From Linnemannia hyalina (lineage: Eukaryota; Mortierellomycota; Mortierellomycetes; Mortierellales; Mortierellaceae), in the NCBI GenBank assembly GCA_019671135.1, contig JAHRHY010000018.1:744001-808000 (forward strand): a stretch of 64,000 bases of DNA. Direction: 5' to 3'. A program made the translations under genes and the position numbers. Shown here one piece after another: positions 12,269 to 22,785 of the stretch. The notes beneath the pieces are model-generated. The model was not told the origin of the DNA. It saw only the letters and a program-made list of their open reading frames with translations, and did no database searches. Position 1 is the first letter of the stretch, and each line of letters opens with the position of its first letter.

Positions 12269-15200
12269 ATGCTCAACTGGCAACCTCAGCCCGAGGGGCT
12301 TAACCAGCTCATCCAGCTCTTGAAGGATTCCATGTCCTCCAACAACGCTGTTCAGAGCCAAGTTCGCGAGGTATGTGTCAGCAACACGAGAAGGGTCTCT
12401 TGAACATATACACCTTAATCTATATATGCGCCTTGTCGTGTCTGGTCGACACCTTTTCTTTCATTCAGGACGCAGTTGCGAAAAATTACTAGACGAGGAT
12501 TCAGGGATGGGCGCTTCAGTCACTTGGAGGAAGAAGCTATTGCCACCAGATGATGAGAAGGTGCTTTGCCTCGAGAGATCGACGTTTCAACAAACTGGAT
12601 CTTCAAGTCTGCGTCGACAAAATCACGGCAACAAAGTCTTTTCGTTGTGTTGCCGAGCAGCGCGTGTTCACCACACACACATACACACACACACACACAA
12701 AGATGTCTTACGCAATCGGCTAACCACATACCCTTTCATTGACTTTCTCACACATCGTATAGCAACTCGAGTCGTTCAGAAATGTCCCCGATTACAACAA
12801 CTACCTTATCTACATCTTGACCCAGATGCCTCAGGAGCTTCCTACGACTCGCCTGATTGCTGGACTTTTACTCAAGACCAACATTCAGCTGTACAGCAGT
12901 GATATCAGGGATGATGTCCTGGAGTACGTCAAGGCCCTGGCCCTTCGCCACGTTGGAGATCCCGATGCCGACGTTCGCAACACTCTCGGAACAGTTATCA
13001 CCACCATCCTCTCCAGGAACTCCATTATGAGCTGGCCCGAGGTTTTGCCTCACCTGATGAGCCTCTTGGATTCTCAGGACCCCAACGTCGTCGAGGTACG
13101 CTCCTGTTTTATCGCCATTGTATTGACCTATTACCACGCCTTCCACGTGGATCGTTATGTGGTTACCTAGCCGCTACTAAACTGCGCCTCTCGTCTTTCA
13201 TGACCGCATCATGATATTCTAGGGTTCGTTCAAGGCCTTGGTCAAGATTTGCGAAGATTCCAGCGACGAGCTCGACTTAGAGATTAACGGCGAAAGGCCC
13301 CTCAACTTCATGATCCCCAAGATCATCACCTACTTCCAGTCGCCCGTCGTCTCCATTCGCGTCTGCGCTTTGACTTGCATCAACCAGTTTATCACCAGAA
13401 AGTCGCAGTCCTTCATGGTCAACGTCGACGCGTTTGTCGAGGGTTTGGGCCAGCTTTCGAACGACAACCACCCCGATGTTCGCAAGCATGTGTGCCAGGC
13501 TATGGTCATGTTGCTCGAGGTTCGCCCCGACAAGCTTATCCCCCAGATCAACAACGTTGTCGAGTACATGCTTTACTCAACCAAGGACGAAGACGACACT
13601 GTTGCATTGGAGGCTTGCGAGTTCTGGTTGGCCTTTGCTGAGCAGGATGCCTTGACCGACCACTTGCGCCCACACTTGAACCGCGTTATCCCCGTCCTTC
13701 TCCAGGGCATGGTCTACAGCGAACTCGACATTATCACTCTCGACAACGACGACGAGGATGCCTCCGTTCCCGATCGCATTGAGGACATGAAACCTCGCTT
13801 CCATCACGCCAAGACTCACACCGCCCAGAACACTGCCTCAGGACCCACCGATGGTGCTGGCAGCGACGATGGCTTGGATGACGATGATGAGGATGACGAT
13901 GAGGACGATGATGATGAGGACGATATCTACATGGAGTGGAACCTCCGCAAATGCTCTGCATCAGCCTTGGATGTGCTTTCGGCTGTCTATGGAAACTCCA
14001 TGCTCGATATCCTCCTGCCCCTTCTCCAGAACGAGCTCTTCCACGCCGAGTGGCAGCACAGAGAGTGCGGTATCTTGGCCTTGGGAGCTGTTGCTGAGGG
14101 CTGCATGTCCGGAATCGAGCCCCACCTTCCCACTTTGATCCCCTACCTCATCCAGACCCTCAAGGACCCCAAGTCTTTGGTCCGTGCTATCACCTGCTGG
14201 ACTTTGGGTCGTTACGCCCGCTGGTGCGTCTTCCCCACCAAGGCCGAGGATCGCCCCCTCTACCTCGTTCCCCTGATTGAGGGTCTTTTGAGCATGGTCA
14301 GCGACAACAACAAGCGTGTTCAGGAGGCTGGATGCAGTGCCTTCGCTACCTTGGAGGAGGAAGCTTGCGATGCCTTGGTCCCATACCTTTTCGGCATTCT
14401 CCAGACTTTGGTCCACGCCTTTTCGACCTACCAGCAGAAGAACTTGCTCATTTTGTACGACGCCATCGGAACTCTTGCCGACAGCGTTGGAAACGCCCTC
14501 AACAAGAAAGAGTACATTGACCTTTTGATGCCCTGCTTGATTGAGAAGTGGCAGCTTTTGCAGGACGACGACAGAGATTTGTTCCCACTGTTCGAGTGCT
14601 TGTCCTCTGTCACCACATCCTTGGGCCAGGGCTTCTTGCCTTTTGCTCCCCCAGTTTTCGAGCGTTGCGTCAAGATTGTCCACTCCAACTTGATGCAGTC
14701 CCAGATGCACACCCAGAACCCCGATAGCGTCCCCGCTCCCGACAAAGACTTTATGATTGTCGCCTTGGATCTTCTCAGCGGTTTGACCCAGGGTTTGAAC
14801 ACCAGCGTCGAGAGCTTGGTTGCCTCTAGCCAGCCTAGCGTTCTTCAGATCTTGAGCATCTGTCTCGCTGTAAGTGCTCAGCTGCTGGTCATTAATGATG
14901 TTGACTCTCACATTCTCATGTTCAGAAACTAACGGTGTGGTTTTTGGTTGTCTTTTTTTTGTAGGATTCTTCGGCCGAAGTGCGCCAGTCGTCCTATGCT
15001 CTCTTGGGAGATCTCGCCATCAGCTGCTTCTTGCACATCAAGCCATACTTGAACGCTTTCATGAACGAGTTGATCAACCAGATCCAGCCCAACACCGAGT
15101 ACGTCTCTGTCTGCAACAATGCCGCCTGGGCTGCCGGAGAGATTGCTCTTCAGTACCGCGAGGGTATGGCCGTCTGGGTCCAGCCTCTGCTTGAGCGCTT

Positions 15201-15711
15201 GATCCCCTTGCTCACCAGCGAGACCACTCCCCGCACCCTTTTGGACAACTCTGCCATCACCATTGGCCGTCTCGGATTGGTCTGCCCTCAGTTGGTCGGA
15301 CCTCACCTGGAGGTGTTTGCTGAGGCCTGGTGTCACACTTGCCGTACTATTCGCGACAACGAAGAGAAGGACACTGCTTTCCGTGGTCTCTGCGAGATGA
15401 TTCAGGTCAACCCCCAGGGTTTGATCAAGAGCCTTGCTCCTTTCTGTGATGCTGTTGCTCAATGGAGCGAGGTTCCCCAGGAGCTCGACCAGCAGTTCGG
15501 CAAGGTATGTTCTTATCTACTTTTTGTTTTTCCAAATCAATCTGAACATTAAGGAGGCGAATGAATGAGTTTTTAACATGTATATTATGTTCGTGTCACT
15601 TAATAGATCTTGTTGGGATACAAGAACATGATGGGAGCCGCATGGGATGCCTTTGCCGCTTCATTGGCGCCCGATACCAGGAACCGCCTCGCTCAGCGCT
15701 ACCAATTGTAA
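12269..15711 (+). CDS. Transportin-1 (karyopherin beta-2, Kap104 type)
   Basis: Nuclear import receptor that carries PY-NLS cargos such as hnRNP-like RNA-binding proteins through the pore and releases them on Ran-GTP. Five exons (12269-12370, 12763-13095, 13223-14869, 14965-15504, 15607-15711) keep phase and give 908 aa, the normal family size. The N-terminus MLNWQPQPEGLNQLIQLLK is the family signature. HEAT repeats fill the protein, with long near-identical stretches to animal transportin such as RVQEAGCSAFATLEEEAC and KNLLILYDAIGTLADSVG. The acidic loop that displaces cargo is obvious: runs of Asp/Glu near residues 350-370 (about 13860-13925), followed by WNLRKCSASALDVL. The last exon encodes the short C-terminal helix ending AQRYQL. 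Downstream it converges with the aldo-keto reductase. Confidence 0.97.
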
Positions 15712-16209
15712 AAACACCACAACGGACAATGGCGGGTGGCTGCCAGGATCAGATCGAGTCCACATGCAGCGCCCCGCCCAAGCAACCAAAACTCCAAAAA
15801 AACGAGCACAAGGACAATAGGACTCTACAAAAACAAAGGAATACTTACAAGAGGGTTTGGGTTTGGGATTTTTTTTCTTTTCAACATTCATAAAACATCA
15901 CAAAACAAAAAAAAAAAGGTCAACCATTTTCTACGTTTTTACTTTCACAAGAGGCAACTTTTTTTTTTCTTCTTACTTTCACTTTTTTCGCGTCTTTTTA
16001 ATTTTATTTTATTTTTTACTTTTCTTTGGGCATTTTTTTTAAGGGACAAAAGGTATTATGCCTGGACCTTCATGTACGATTACGGACACACTGGACTCTT
16101 TCCAGGCATAAGAAAAAAGAGGGATAGAGCACAACAACAACAACAACAACAAAGCAATAAATCTAAAACATTAAAAAACACTTGCATTTCGATTGTTATG
16201 GTCGATGTA
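15712..16209. other. Convergent 3' regions of transportin and aldo-keto reductase
   Basis: 498 bp between two stop codons on opposite strands. AT-rich with T and A runs; several aataaa-like words on both strands suit 3' end formation. No gene seen. Confidence 0.6.
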
Positions 16210-18018
16210 CTAACAGACGTCGGTGCTGTCCCAGCAGTAGCGCGTTCTTTCGCCTTCTACTGAGTATGCGTCCAGGGCAGCCATATCCTAACAGTCGACC
16301 CATCAGTCAATGATCGTATGTTAGAGCTTGAACAGGTAGATACACGCGAATATCAAGATCAGTAAGATAGCAGGACAAGACAGGATTTACCTGGTTGTCA
16401 ATCGCGAAGGAAAAGAGGTCGATGTTGTTCCGAATCCTTTCAGGATGCGTGGATTTGGGGATGACAACAGCGCCATGTTGAAGGCCCCAACGGAGCAAGA
16501 TCTGAGCAGCGCGTCGCGGGTATTCCTCCTTCTCCTCCTCCTCTGATAAATGTGCCGTTGTTGAAGTGACATGCGCAAAGTACTTGCGGATCAACCCAGG
16601 CATGATATCAAGTGCCCCAGGTAAAGGTGCAGTATTGTAGTTGGAGTCCATTGCGGGTGGAGGTGGAGGTGTCAAAGAGACGAGCCGCGATTCACCAAGA
16701 CTGGAGTATGCCTGGACTTGGATCCTGTGGGCTTGACAGTAGTCGACCAAGGGTTTTTGGAACAGGCGTGGATGCATTTCGAATTGGTGGACATGTGGGA
16801 TTACCATGGTCCGTGCAAGTGGTGCTGCTGTTTCTGTTGCTGTTGTGGTAGAGTTTTGGTGAGGGGCATGACTTTTGTGCGGTCGTTCGATAAGCTGTGC
16901 GAGGTGGGCGAGGGTGTAGTTGCTGACGCCGATGGCACGGAGTTTCTTGGCGTGGTAGAGGCCTTCGAGAGCGCGCCAGCTTTCCATCCTGTTGATCGCG
17001 TTCTGTGGGTCTGGGAGCTTTAGTTTTGCAGTGCTAATAAAGGAGATTGGGAAACAAATGGGAAGGAAGGATGTCAGGACTGGATTGATGTTGTTGTACG
17101 GTTTTCTTGAACAGACTTGGTCATGGTTTTGGATGTTCTGTAAGTTGCAATTTTCTTACCCTGGCCAGTGGATCAGGTAGAGGTCGATGTAGTCCACCTG
17201 AAGGTTACGAAGCGAATCCGTAACAGCTAGTGTTACATGGAGATGCGAAGAACCTGTGCTGTTAGAAAGAGTGTCCTTCTTCAAATGGTTATCTTGTCTA
17301 CTTATCGATCCGGGAGATACGCGTTCTTTCGTGCTTACTCACCTTGGTAACATGCATCGTAGCCTTGATCCTTAGGAGCTGCGAAAAGGATATTATTTGG
17401 TGCGGTAATTAATTATCCTCGTTTTGTCGTTATTCGCTGCTTGGCAAAATGACGACACCATGAAATGACTGCCAAGAATGAAGAGCATAGTTACAGGAGT
17501 GCTATAAACTTACCGAGTTTACTGGTTAGAAAGATGTCCTGGCGAGTCAGTCCATGAACCAGGTTTTGTTCAAGGATGCGTTTGAGACTGTTGCCGATCG
17601 CGGCTTCATTCCTGTAGACTGACGCGGTATCTGGAAGTTAATGAAAGAGCGAGTAAATGAAAAGTTGTCTGCGTGAGAAGTTTGCGCTCAAATGATAGGT
17701 ACACAAGTGCATGAAAATGTTCTTGTAAGGAACATGACTTTTTTTTTTTTTTTTTTACCGATGAGTCGATACCCTGACCGGAGAGCTTCAAGGAGGCAGG
17801 TGTCGAGAGTCGCTTGGTCCCGAACCCTGTACGTGCCCACTACAGGTTTTTGTTTTCGCCAAAAAAATAATAAGAAAAGTTGGGTGAGACTCTTCAGACA
17901 GTAGAGGTGAGAAAGGTCGCCAAAGGTAGCTTACGTTGTTGGTCATGGGGAGAGACATACGTCCGACAGAGGGCATTTGGACACCATTGGAGAGTGTGTA
18001 GATTCTTGGAACAGCCAT
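16210..18018 (-). CDS. Aldo-keto reductase
   Basis: NADPH-dependent reductase of aldehydes and ketones; the physiological substrate cannot be read from sequence. Seven exons (18018-17961, 17839-17759, 17630-17514, 17378-17343, 17253-17160, 17033-16391, 16287-16210) give 368 aa. The family opening is LSNGVQMPSVGLGTYRV. The catalytic tetrad is visible: Asp in GYRLID, Tyr in TASVYRNE, Lys in FLTSKLAPKD, His in DLYLIHWPG. Then come LRAIGVSNYT and VIPKSTHPERI, the NADP phosphate-binding loop. The tail ends DMAALDAYSVEGERTRYCWD, typical of the family, and lies in a separate last exon. Two insertions, one Thr/Ala-rich after LAQLIERP and one Pro-rich after VSLT, make it longer than the usual 280-330 aa. 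The gene is divergent from ESCO. Confidence 0.92.
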
Positions 18019-18202
18019 TCTTAGCATGTGCACAATGGAGGGAGGTGAGAAAGTGAAATGAGGGATTTTTCTTTGCTGCTGCAGGTCACAAAATTTAACG
18101 CTCAGACGAGCAAAAGTAGTGGCGTCTCCCTTTCACAACTCTTCTTCTCTGCCACAACCCTTTTTGTTTTGGTTCTGATCAACCCCCCGTCGACGTGTGC
18201 CA
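18019..18202. promoter_or_regulatory. Shared divergent promoter, aldo-keto reductase / ESCO
   Basis: Only 184 bp separate the two start codons on opposite strands, so both leaders and core promoters must fit or overlap here. The + strand is C/T-rich from about 18125 to 18180. I see no clear TATA box. Confidence 0.5.
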
Positions 18203-20500
18203 ATGAACACGCCTGCATCGTCCTCGACTGCCAGCTCTGGCTCTGATGTCACCTCCAGTCCAGGGCCAGACACTCCCAAGAGGTGAATACCCCTCTTGTT
18301 TACACAGCAATCAGAATTCATCTTTGCACATGCATCCACTCTTTGAACTTACTAACGTTTGGAGTCTTTGTAACTCGCTTCTAGAGAGTACAAGTTCCAC
18401 GCGCCTGTCAGGAAGACTTATGGAAGGGCAAAACCTGCAGAACAGCAGAGGTCATCCTCCCCAGACCCATGGTTCAGTCAACTCTCCTTCTCACCCTCCA
18501 ACAGCACCAACACCAGTCCTGTCCAGCAACGTCGATCACGGCTGTCAGGGTCCTTTGGAGAGCCAGCTTCTTCTGAGGCTTGGATGACCCCGACTCGAGG
18601 CACTCTCAAGCTGATTGATGAGCTGAAGCGTGCTAAACTGGATCTTGACAGTGACAGTGATAGCAGTGACAGTGGTGAGGATAAGGAGGAGGGCTCACAA
18701 CAGCTGGATAATGTCTTCAAGGTGCGAAAAGCCTCAATAAGTACCACACCCAGTCGGAAACGGCAACAGGTGGACGACGAGGAGGAGGATGTGAGTGGAG
18801 AGGATATAAGCGATAATGCAGGATCTGACAGGGCTTGCGAGCAGACGACTCCTTTGAGACAGCGGAAACGGCAGCTTCTCGATTTGGACAGTTCTTCTCC
18901 TGTCAGGAGGTCTCCACGATCCGTTCAGGGACGGGACAAGGTGGATTTACACGACATCAAGGATATTTTGACTCCGAGGTCATCGTCGCCCTCACCGCCA
19001 GCGTCGCCGTCAAGGAGGTCTACCAGGACGAGCGTTGTCTTTCCTTGTTTAGTGACACCTGCCAGCTCAGCTTCCACAACATCAACATCGTCAAAACCTT
19101 CGATCTCTACCGTTAAGAGTGATGCAAAGAAACCAGCACAGCAGGCTACGATATCATCATTCTTCGCTACCAAGGCAGGAACAGGAACAGGGATTTTGAA
19201 GGGGAAGGCTGGATTGACCAACAACCAGAAACCTACTGGTCGTGAGGCCACCTCTACTACCACCGCAGGCACAGAAGATAGCAACCAACAAGTGGCCAAA
19301 AGGACAACCTCTGGACCCAGCGCACCGCATGAGGCACCCAAGAAGCTAGAACAACTATTTTTGGCATTTTCAAAGGATCGGACCAAATCCAACGCCACTA
19401 GCGTGACATCTACTACGTCAAAGCAACGGCCTATCACACCAGCCCGTCGACCCAACCAACTGCAGCGCGAGGACGACAAACTGAAACGGTACCATTGCCC
19501 GCAGTGCGGTATGCCCTATGTCCGCGGTCAGCCTGAAGACGAACAAATTCATGACAGGTACCATCGAGCTGCGCTGGGTGGGATCGATTATCCTGGTTAC
19601 AAGAATGAGGTCGTTGTTGCTCGATTCAGGGATCAGGAAGTTGAGTCGTGTGTTGCTTCTGCTGGGCGTAATGGTGGTAGTGCCAAGGGCAATTCGGTAT
19701 CAACATCTTCTTCGTCGTCGTCGTCGTCGTCGTCATTATTGTGGGGAGAAGCATCGAGTTCACGGATCGTCATGGTTTCGATGTCGGATGCTGGTCGTGC
19801 CTCTTCTGTCTCTGCCGGCAGCTCCAATTTTGAAAAGAAGAAGGTAAGACTTCTCCATTGCTAATTTGTTTGTGTGATTCTTTGGTTTGTATAATATTAA
19901 CGAACTGTTATTAATTCGGTTTCATTGTATTAGGTTAAGGAGGTGTTGGAGGTTGTAAACAGGGAGCTGGGTTCTGTGGAATTCGATCCGGAGCAATTGT
20001 ACTCTTGCAAGGTGTTTTTATACATCTCTGGCAAGAAGAAGGTCGTGGGCTGTGTCATTGCAGAACGGATCAAGGAGGGGTTTGAGATCATGACACAGAC
20101 GGCAGGGTCAGGATCAGGAGAGGCGCTCTTGGAGTTCAAGATAGGCACCGCCACGTCTACATCTACAACTTTGCCGTCTGATTCCTTACTCTCAGGCGAC
20201 TCCAAGTCTACCGAAAGACACGTGCAGGTGCAGCAATTGGATCAAGATCGTGGAGGAGCAGCTATCTTTTGCAGCAAAGTGCCTCAACCAGCGATCTGTG
20301 GGATTAATCGGATATGGGTCTCGTCACAACACCGTCGTCAAAAGATTGCGAGTCGCATGTTGGATGCGGTTCGAGAGCGGTTCATCTATGCCTGCAAGTT
20401 GGAGACCAAGGATATGGCGTTCTCACAGCCCACAGGTGATGGCAAGGCTCTTGCACGGCAGTACCTTGGCACTGATCGATTCTTGGTCTATGTCGAGTAG
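18203..20500 (+). CDS. Sister-chromatid cohesion acetyltransferase (ESCO/Eco1)
   Basis: Acetylates the Smc3 subunit of cohesin in S phase to lock sister chromatids together. Exons 18203-18282, 18385-19843 and 19934-20500 give 701 aa. The long N-terminal half is disordered and Ser/Thr/Pro/Lys-rich. Within it QATISSFF at about residues 280-287 fits the PCNA-interacting PIP box (Q-x-x-I-x-x-F-F), which would tether the enzyme to the replication fork. A C2H2 zinc finger follows at about 396-421 (YHCPQCGMPYVRG, then HDRYH). The acetyltransferase domain fills the C-terminus: INRIWV, the acetyl-CoA loop region SSQHRRQKIASRML, and the Eco1-specific MAFSQPTGDGKALARQYLG. It is much longer than yeast Eco1 (281 aa) and closer to animal ESCO in build. 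Gene symbol left blank because naming varies. Confidence 0.94.
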
Positions 20501-20934
20501 GACCCTTCTGATTCCTCTTTTTTTTTCCTCTTCTTGATCGGCACGTTTGCCTGTTTTTTTTTGTTCGCATGTCCCCCTACCTTTTTCTTTTTTGTACATT
20601 TTACGACACTCCCACTCTCCTTTGTATCTTTAACTGTCTTTTTGCACCCTAGTTTGTTCTTTCGCTGGACGCCGCGCTCTTCCTACACCATACCCTCTAC
20701 CTGATTAAAAACTATTGCTCCGGCCAAAGTCTATGTTTCTTTCTCGTAAACGATGATTTTATGCAAAGTGTGAATGATAAAATGCTGGTGGATTGTTTAT
20801 TTGTCTGGTGGTTAGAGTACAAGGATGCAAAAGTATGAAGTGAAAAAAAGAAAAGAGAGTAGAGGAGAGGAGAGGAGAGCGTAAAAGGGTGAAAATGACT
20901 ATACATGGTGTGAGTGTGAGTGTGCGTGTGCGTT
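20501..20934. other. Convergent 3' regions of ESCO and fucosyltransferase-like gene
   Basis: 434 bp between two facing stop codons. It contains T-rich runs just after the ESCO stop and an AG-rich run plus a TG/GTGAGT stretch (about 20905-20935) on the other side. No gene seen. Confidence 0.6.
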
Positions 20935-22785
20935 CTAGGTGACAAAGAGAGTCTGGCCACGATACCAAGTCTCGGCACGTTTACTAGCGGTCCTAAAGTA
21001 CGTCGAGTACTCAACTCCCACCAGCAACGAGGCCCTCGCCAGCAGTGCGCCATCCATCAGAATCGGCCCGTACCGGCCGAATTTTTCGATCGTTCCGAGT
21101 TTTGCGTGATCGACGCGGATCCAGTGCTGGGCATCGGCTTTTGCGAGCTCCTTGGGGTCGTGTTCGTTTGTCAGGACTAGGACTGGGAGTTTCTTGGTTG
21201 AAGCGGTGGGGGGAGAGTCGAGGAGGGAGATGATGTGATCGGTCGAGGGGTAGCACCGGTTCCAGCCGTTAGGATCTGCGGGGGATGTGATTCCGAGGCA
21301 GTGGCGGTAAAAGTCGCCTCTTCGCAGGTGGAGTCCCACAAACGGCTGCACTTTGTGCTTTTGTTTCTGTTCTTGGGCTTGGTCCTGATCCTTGGGTAAG
21401 AGCTCCTCCAAGATCTGATCAACAAAATCCTGGACCCTCTCAGTATAGCGAAAGTACTGACCAAACTCTGTCCAAACCCTGTTGTTCCCTCCGGGCAACA
21501 ACCGATAAACATGTCCCAGACACAGAATCTCCTCCTGGGCGTACTGAGGCTGTTGATACCGTTCAATGACTTTATCCATCCTCCACCGTGACCAGATCGA
21601 ACTGTTATCCCGAAGAGGGTCCAGGAAGGGTGTGGGTGTGAGTGTAGAGTCGATATTGTAGCGTTGCATGAAGCGACGGCCTGTCATGTCGATCCTGCGG
21701 TCGGTCCCATAGCCGGCTTCGCTGAAGCATTTCTGGACTGTCGGGAAGCGAATCGGGCGGACGGTTGTTTTCTTTGTGGAGGTAATCACGGTTGGTGCTT
21801 TGAAGGGTTGGTTTGATTCCGGTTCCTGAAATCCTGCTGCTTCTGTTGCTGCTGCTGCTGCGGAGGAGGAGGAGGACGATGACGATTTGGAGACGATGGG
21901 GTTGCTCTGCTGGACAAGGGACTCGAACTGGATCCATCGCTTCTTGTGAGCCCTTCTCGTCTTCTTCTGCCTCTTTTGACTCTCCTGCTCAGTTCCCTTG
22001 TCCTCTCTATCAGCATGAGGATTTCCAGGCTCCGCCAAGTCCTCCGACCGCTTCTTCATCATCATCTTCAAGCTCCTCCTCTTCAACCGACCCTCCTCCC
22101 GGACCTTTGTGATAGCAGCATCAACCGCCGGGTGAACAGTAGCCTGATCAACAATCCCCCTCCGCTCCAAAAAGTTATCCAGCTCCTCGATCTTCACCCC
22201 AGTTCTACGCGCGTACTCGTCCAGATCAAAAAACTCTGACCATTTCGTTGTTGTGGGCTCCTGCTGCTGCTGTTGTCCTCCAGAAGATTCGACGTGGACG
22301 TTTGGGCTCAGGTTAGGGATAAGCAAGGTCCGATTCAGAGCCTTGGCGATCAGGGATCCGTGCCAGATCGAGATGAGTTGGTTGGTGACTCCTGCGTAGG
22401 GGACGTACATCAGGTACCGCTCTTCCTCTTCCTGTTCCTGGTTGTAATTGATGTTGACGACATTGGATGACCGATCTCTTCCAAGAGGGGTGGGTGCGAT
22501 AAGGATGGCTAGGGGCCTGACTTGACGAGTGACCTTGGTCGGGACAGGGCGCCCTCCTTGCTTCTTTGGAAGGCCGTTATCAACAGAAACTGGTGTTGAC
22601 GAAGAAGAAGAAGAAGAAGAGGATCCACAGGATGCGTCGCTGTTGAGGCTTGCTCTGAGAGAGGAAGGACGACGAGGGCTGTAGTAGCTGTGTTGAGAGG
22701 TGGATGTGGTGGAGATGAGGATGAAGGTGAAGAGGAAGAGGCAGCCGACGAGCAGTGCAGTAAGAGACTTTATCGGCCGCAGCAT
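20935..22785 (-). CDS. O-fucosyltransferase-family type II membrane protein
   Basis: Single-exon frame of 616 aa; I chose the Met at 22785 because it starts directly before a membrane anchor (about residues 9-28, ALLVGCLFLFTFILIS). The lumenal part has YLMYVPYAGVTNQLISIWHG, like the N-terminal GDP-fucose-binding region of protein O-fucosyltransferase-type enzymes (DUF246/PF10250). It also has GLHLRRGDFYRHC near the C-terminus, matching the HxRRGD sugar-nucleotide motif. Between them is a basic Lys/Arg-rich insert of about 100 residues and Ser runs. It probably acts in the Golgi on glycoproteins; acceptor and sugar are inferred. The upstream ORF extension to 23043 passes through a TG/poly-G tract and is probably not translated. 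Confidence 0.78.
   Translation of the reverse strand: MLRPIKSLTALLVGCLFLFTFILISTTSTSQHSYYSPRRPSSLRASLNSDASCGSSSSSSSSSTPVSVDNGLPKKQGGRPVPTKVTRQVRPLAILIAPTPLGRDRSSNVVNINYNQEQEEEERYLMYVPYAGVTNQLISIWHGSLIAKALNRTLLIPNLSPNVHVESSGGQQQQQEPTTTKWSEFFDLDEYARRTGVKIEELDNFLERRGIVDQATVHPAVDAAITKVREEGRLKRRSLKMMMKKRSEDLAEPGNPHADREDKGTEQESQKRQKKTRRAHKKRWIQFESLVQQSNPIVSKSSSSSSSSAAAAATEAAGFQEPESNQPFKAPTVITSTKKTTVRPIRFPTVQKCFSEAGYGTDRRIDMTGRRFMQRYNIDSTLTPTPFLDPLRDNSSIWSRWRMDKVIERYQQPQYAQEEILCLGHVYRLLPGGNNRVWTEFGQYFRYTERVQDFVDQILEELLPKDQDQAQEQKQKHKVQPFVGLHLRRGDFYRHCLGITSPADPNGWNRCYPSTDHIISLLDSPPTASTKKLPVLVLTNEHDPKELAKADAQHWIRVDHAKLGTIEKFGRYGPILMDGALLARASLLVGVEYSTYFRTASKRAETWYRGQTLFVT

Noticed and set aside
13961..14911. 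316-codon open frame antisense to transportin
   Set aside because: Same reason: a shadow of a biased coding exon, with no domain.
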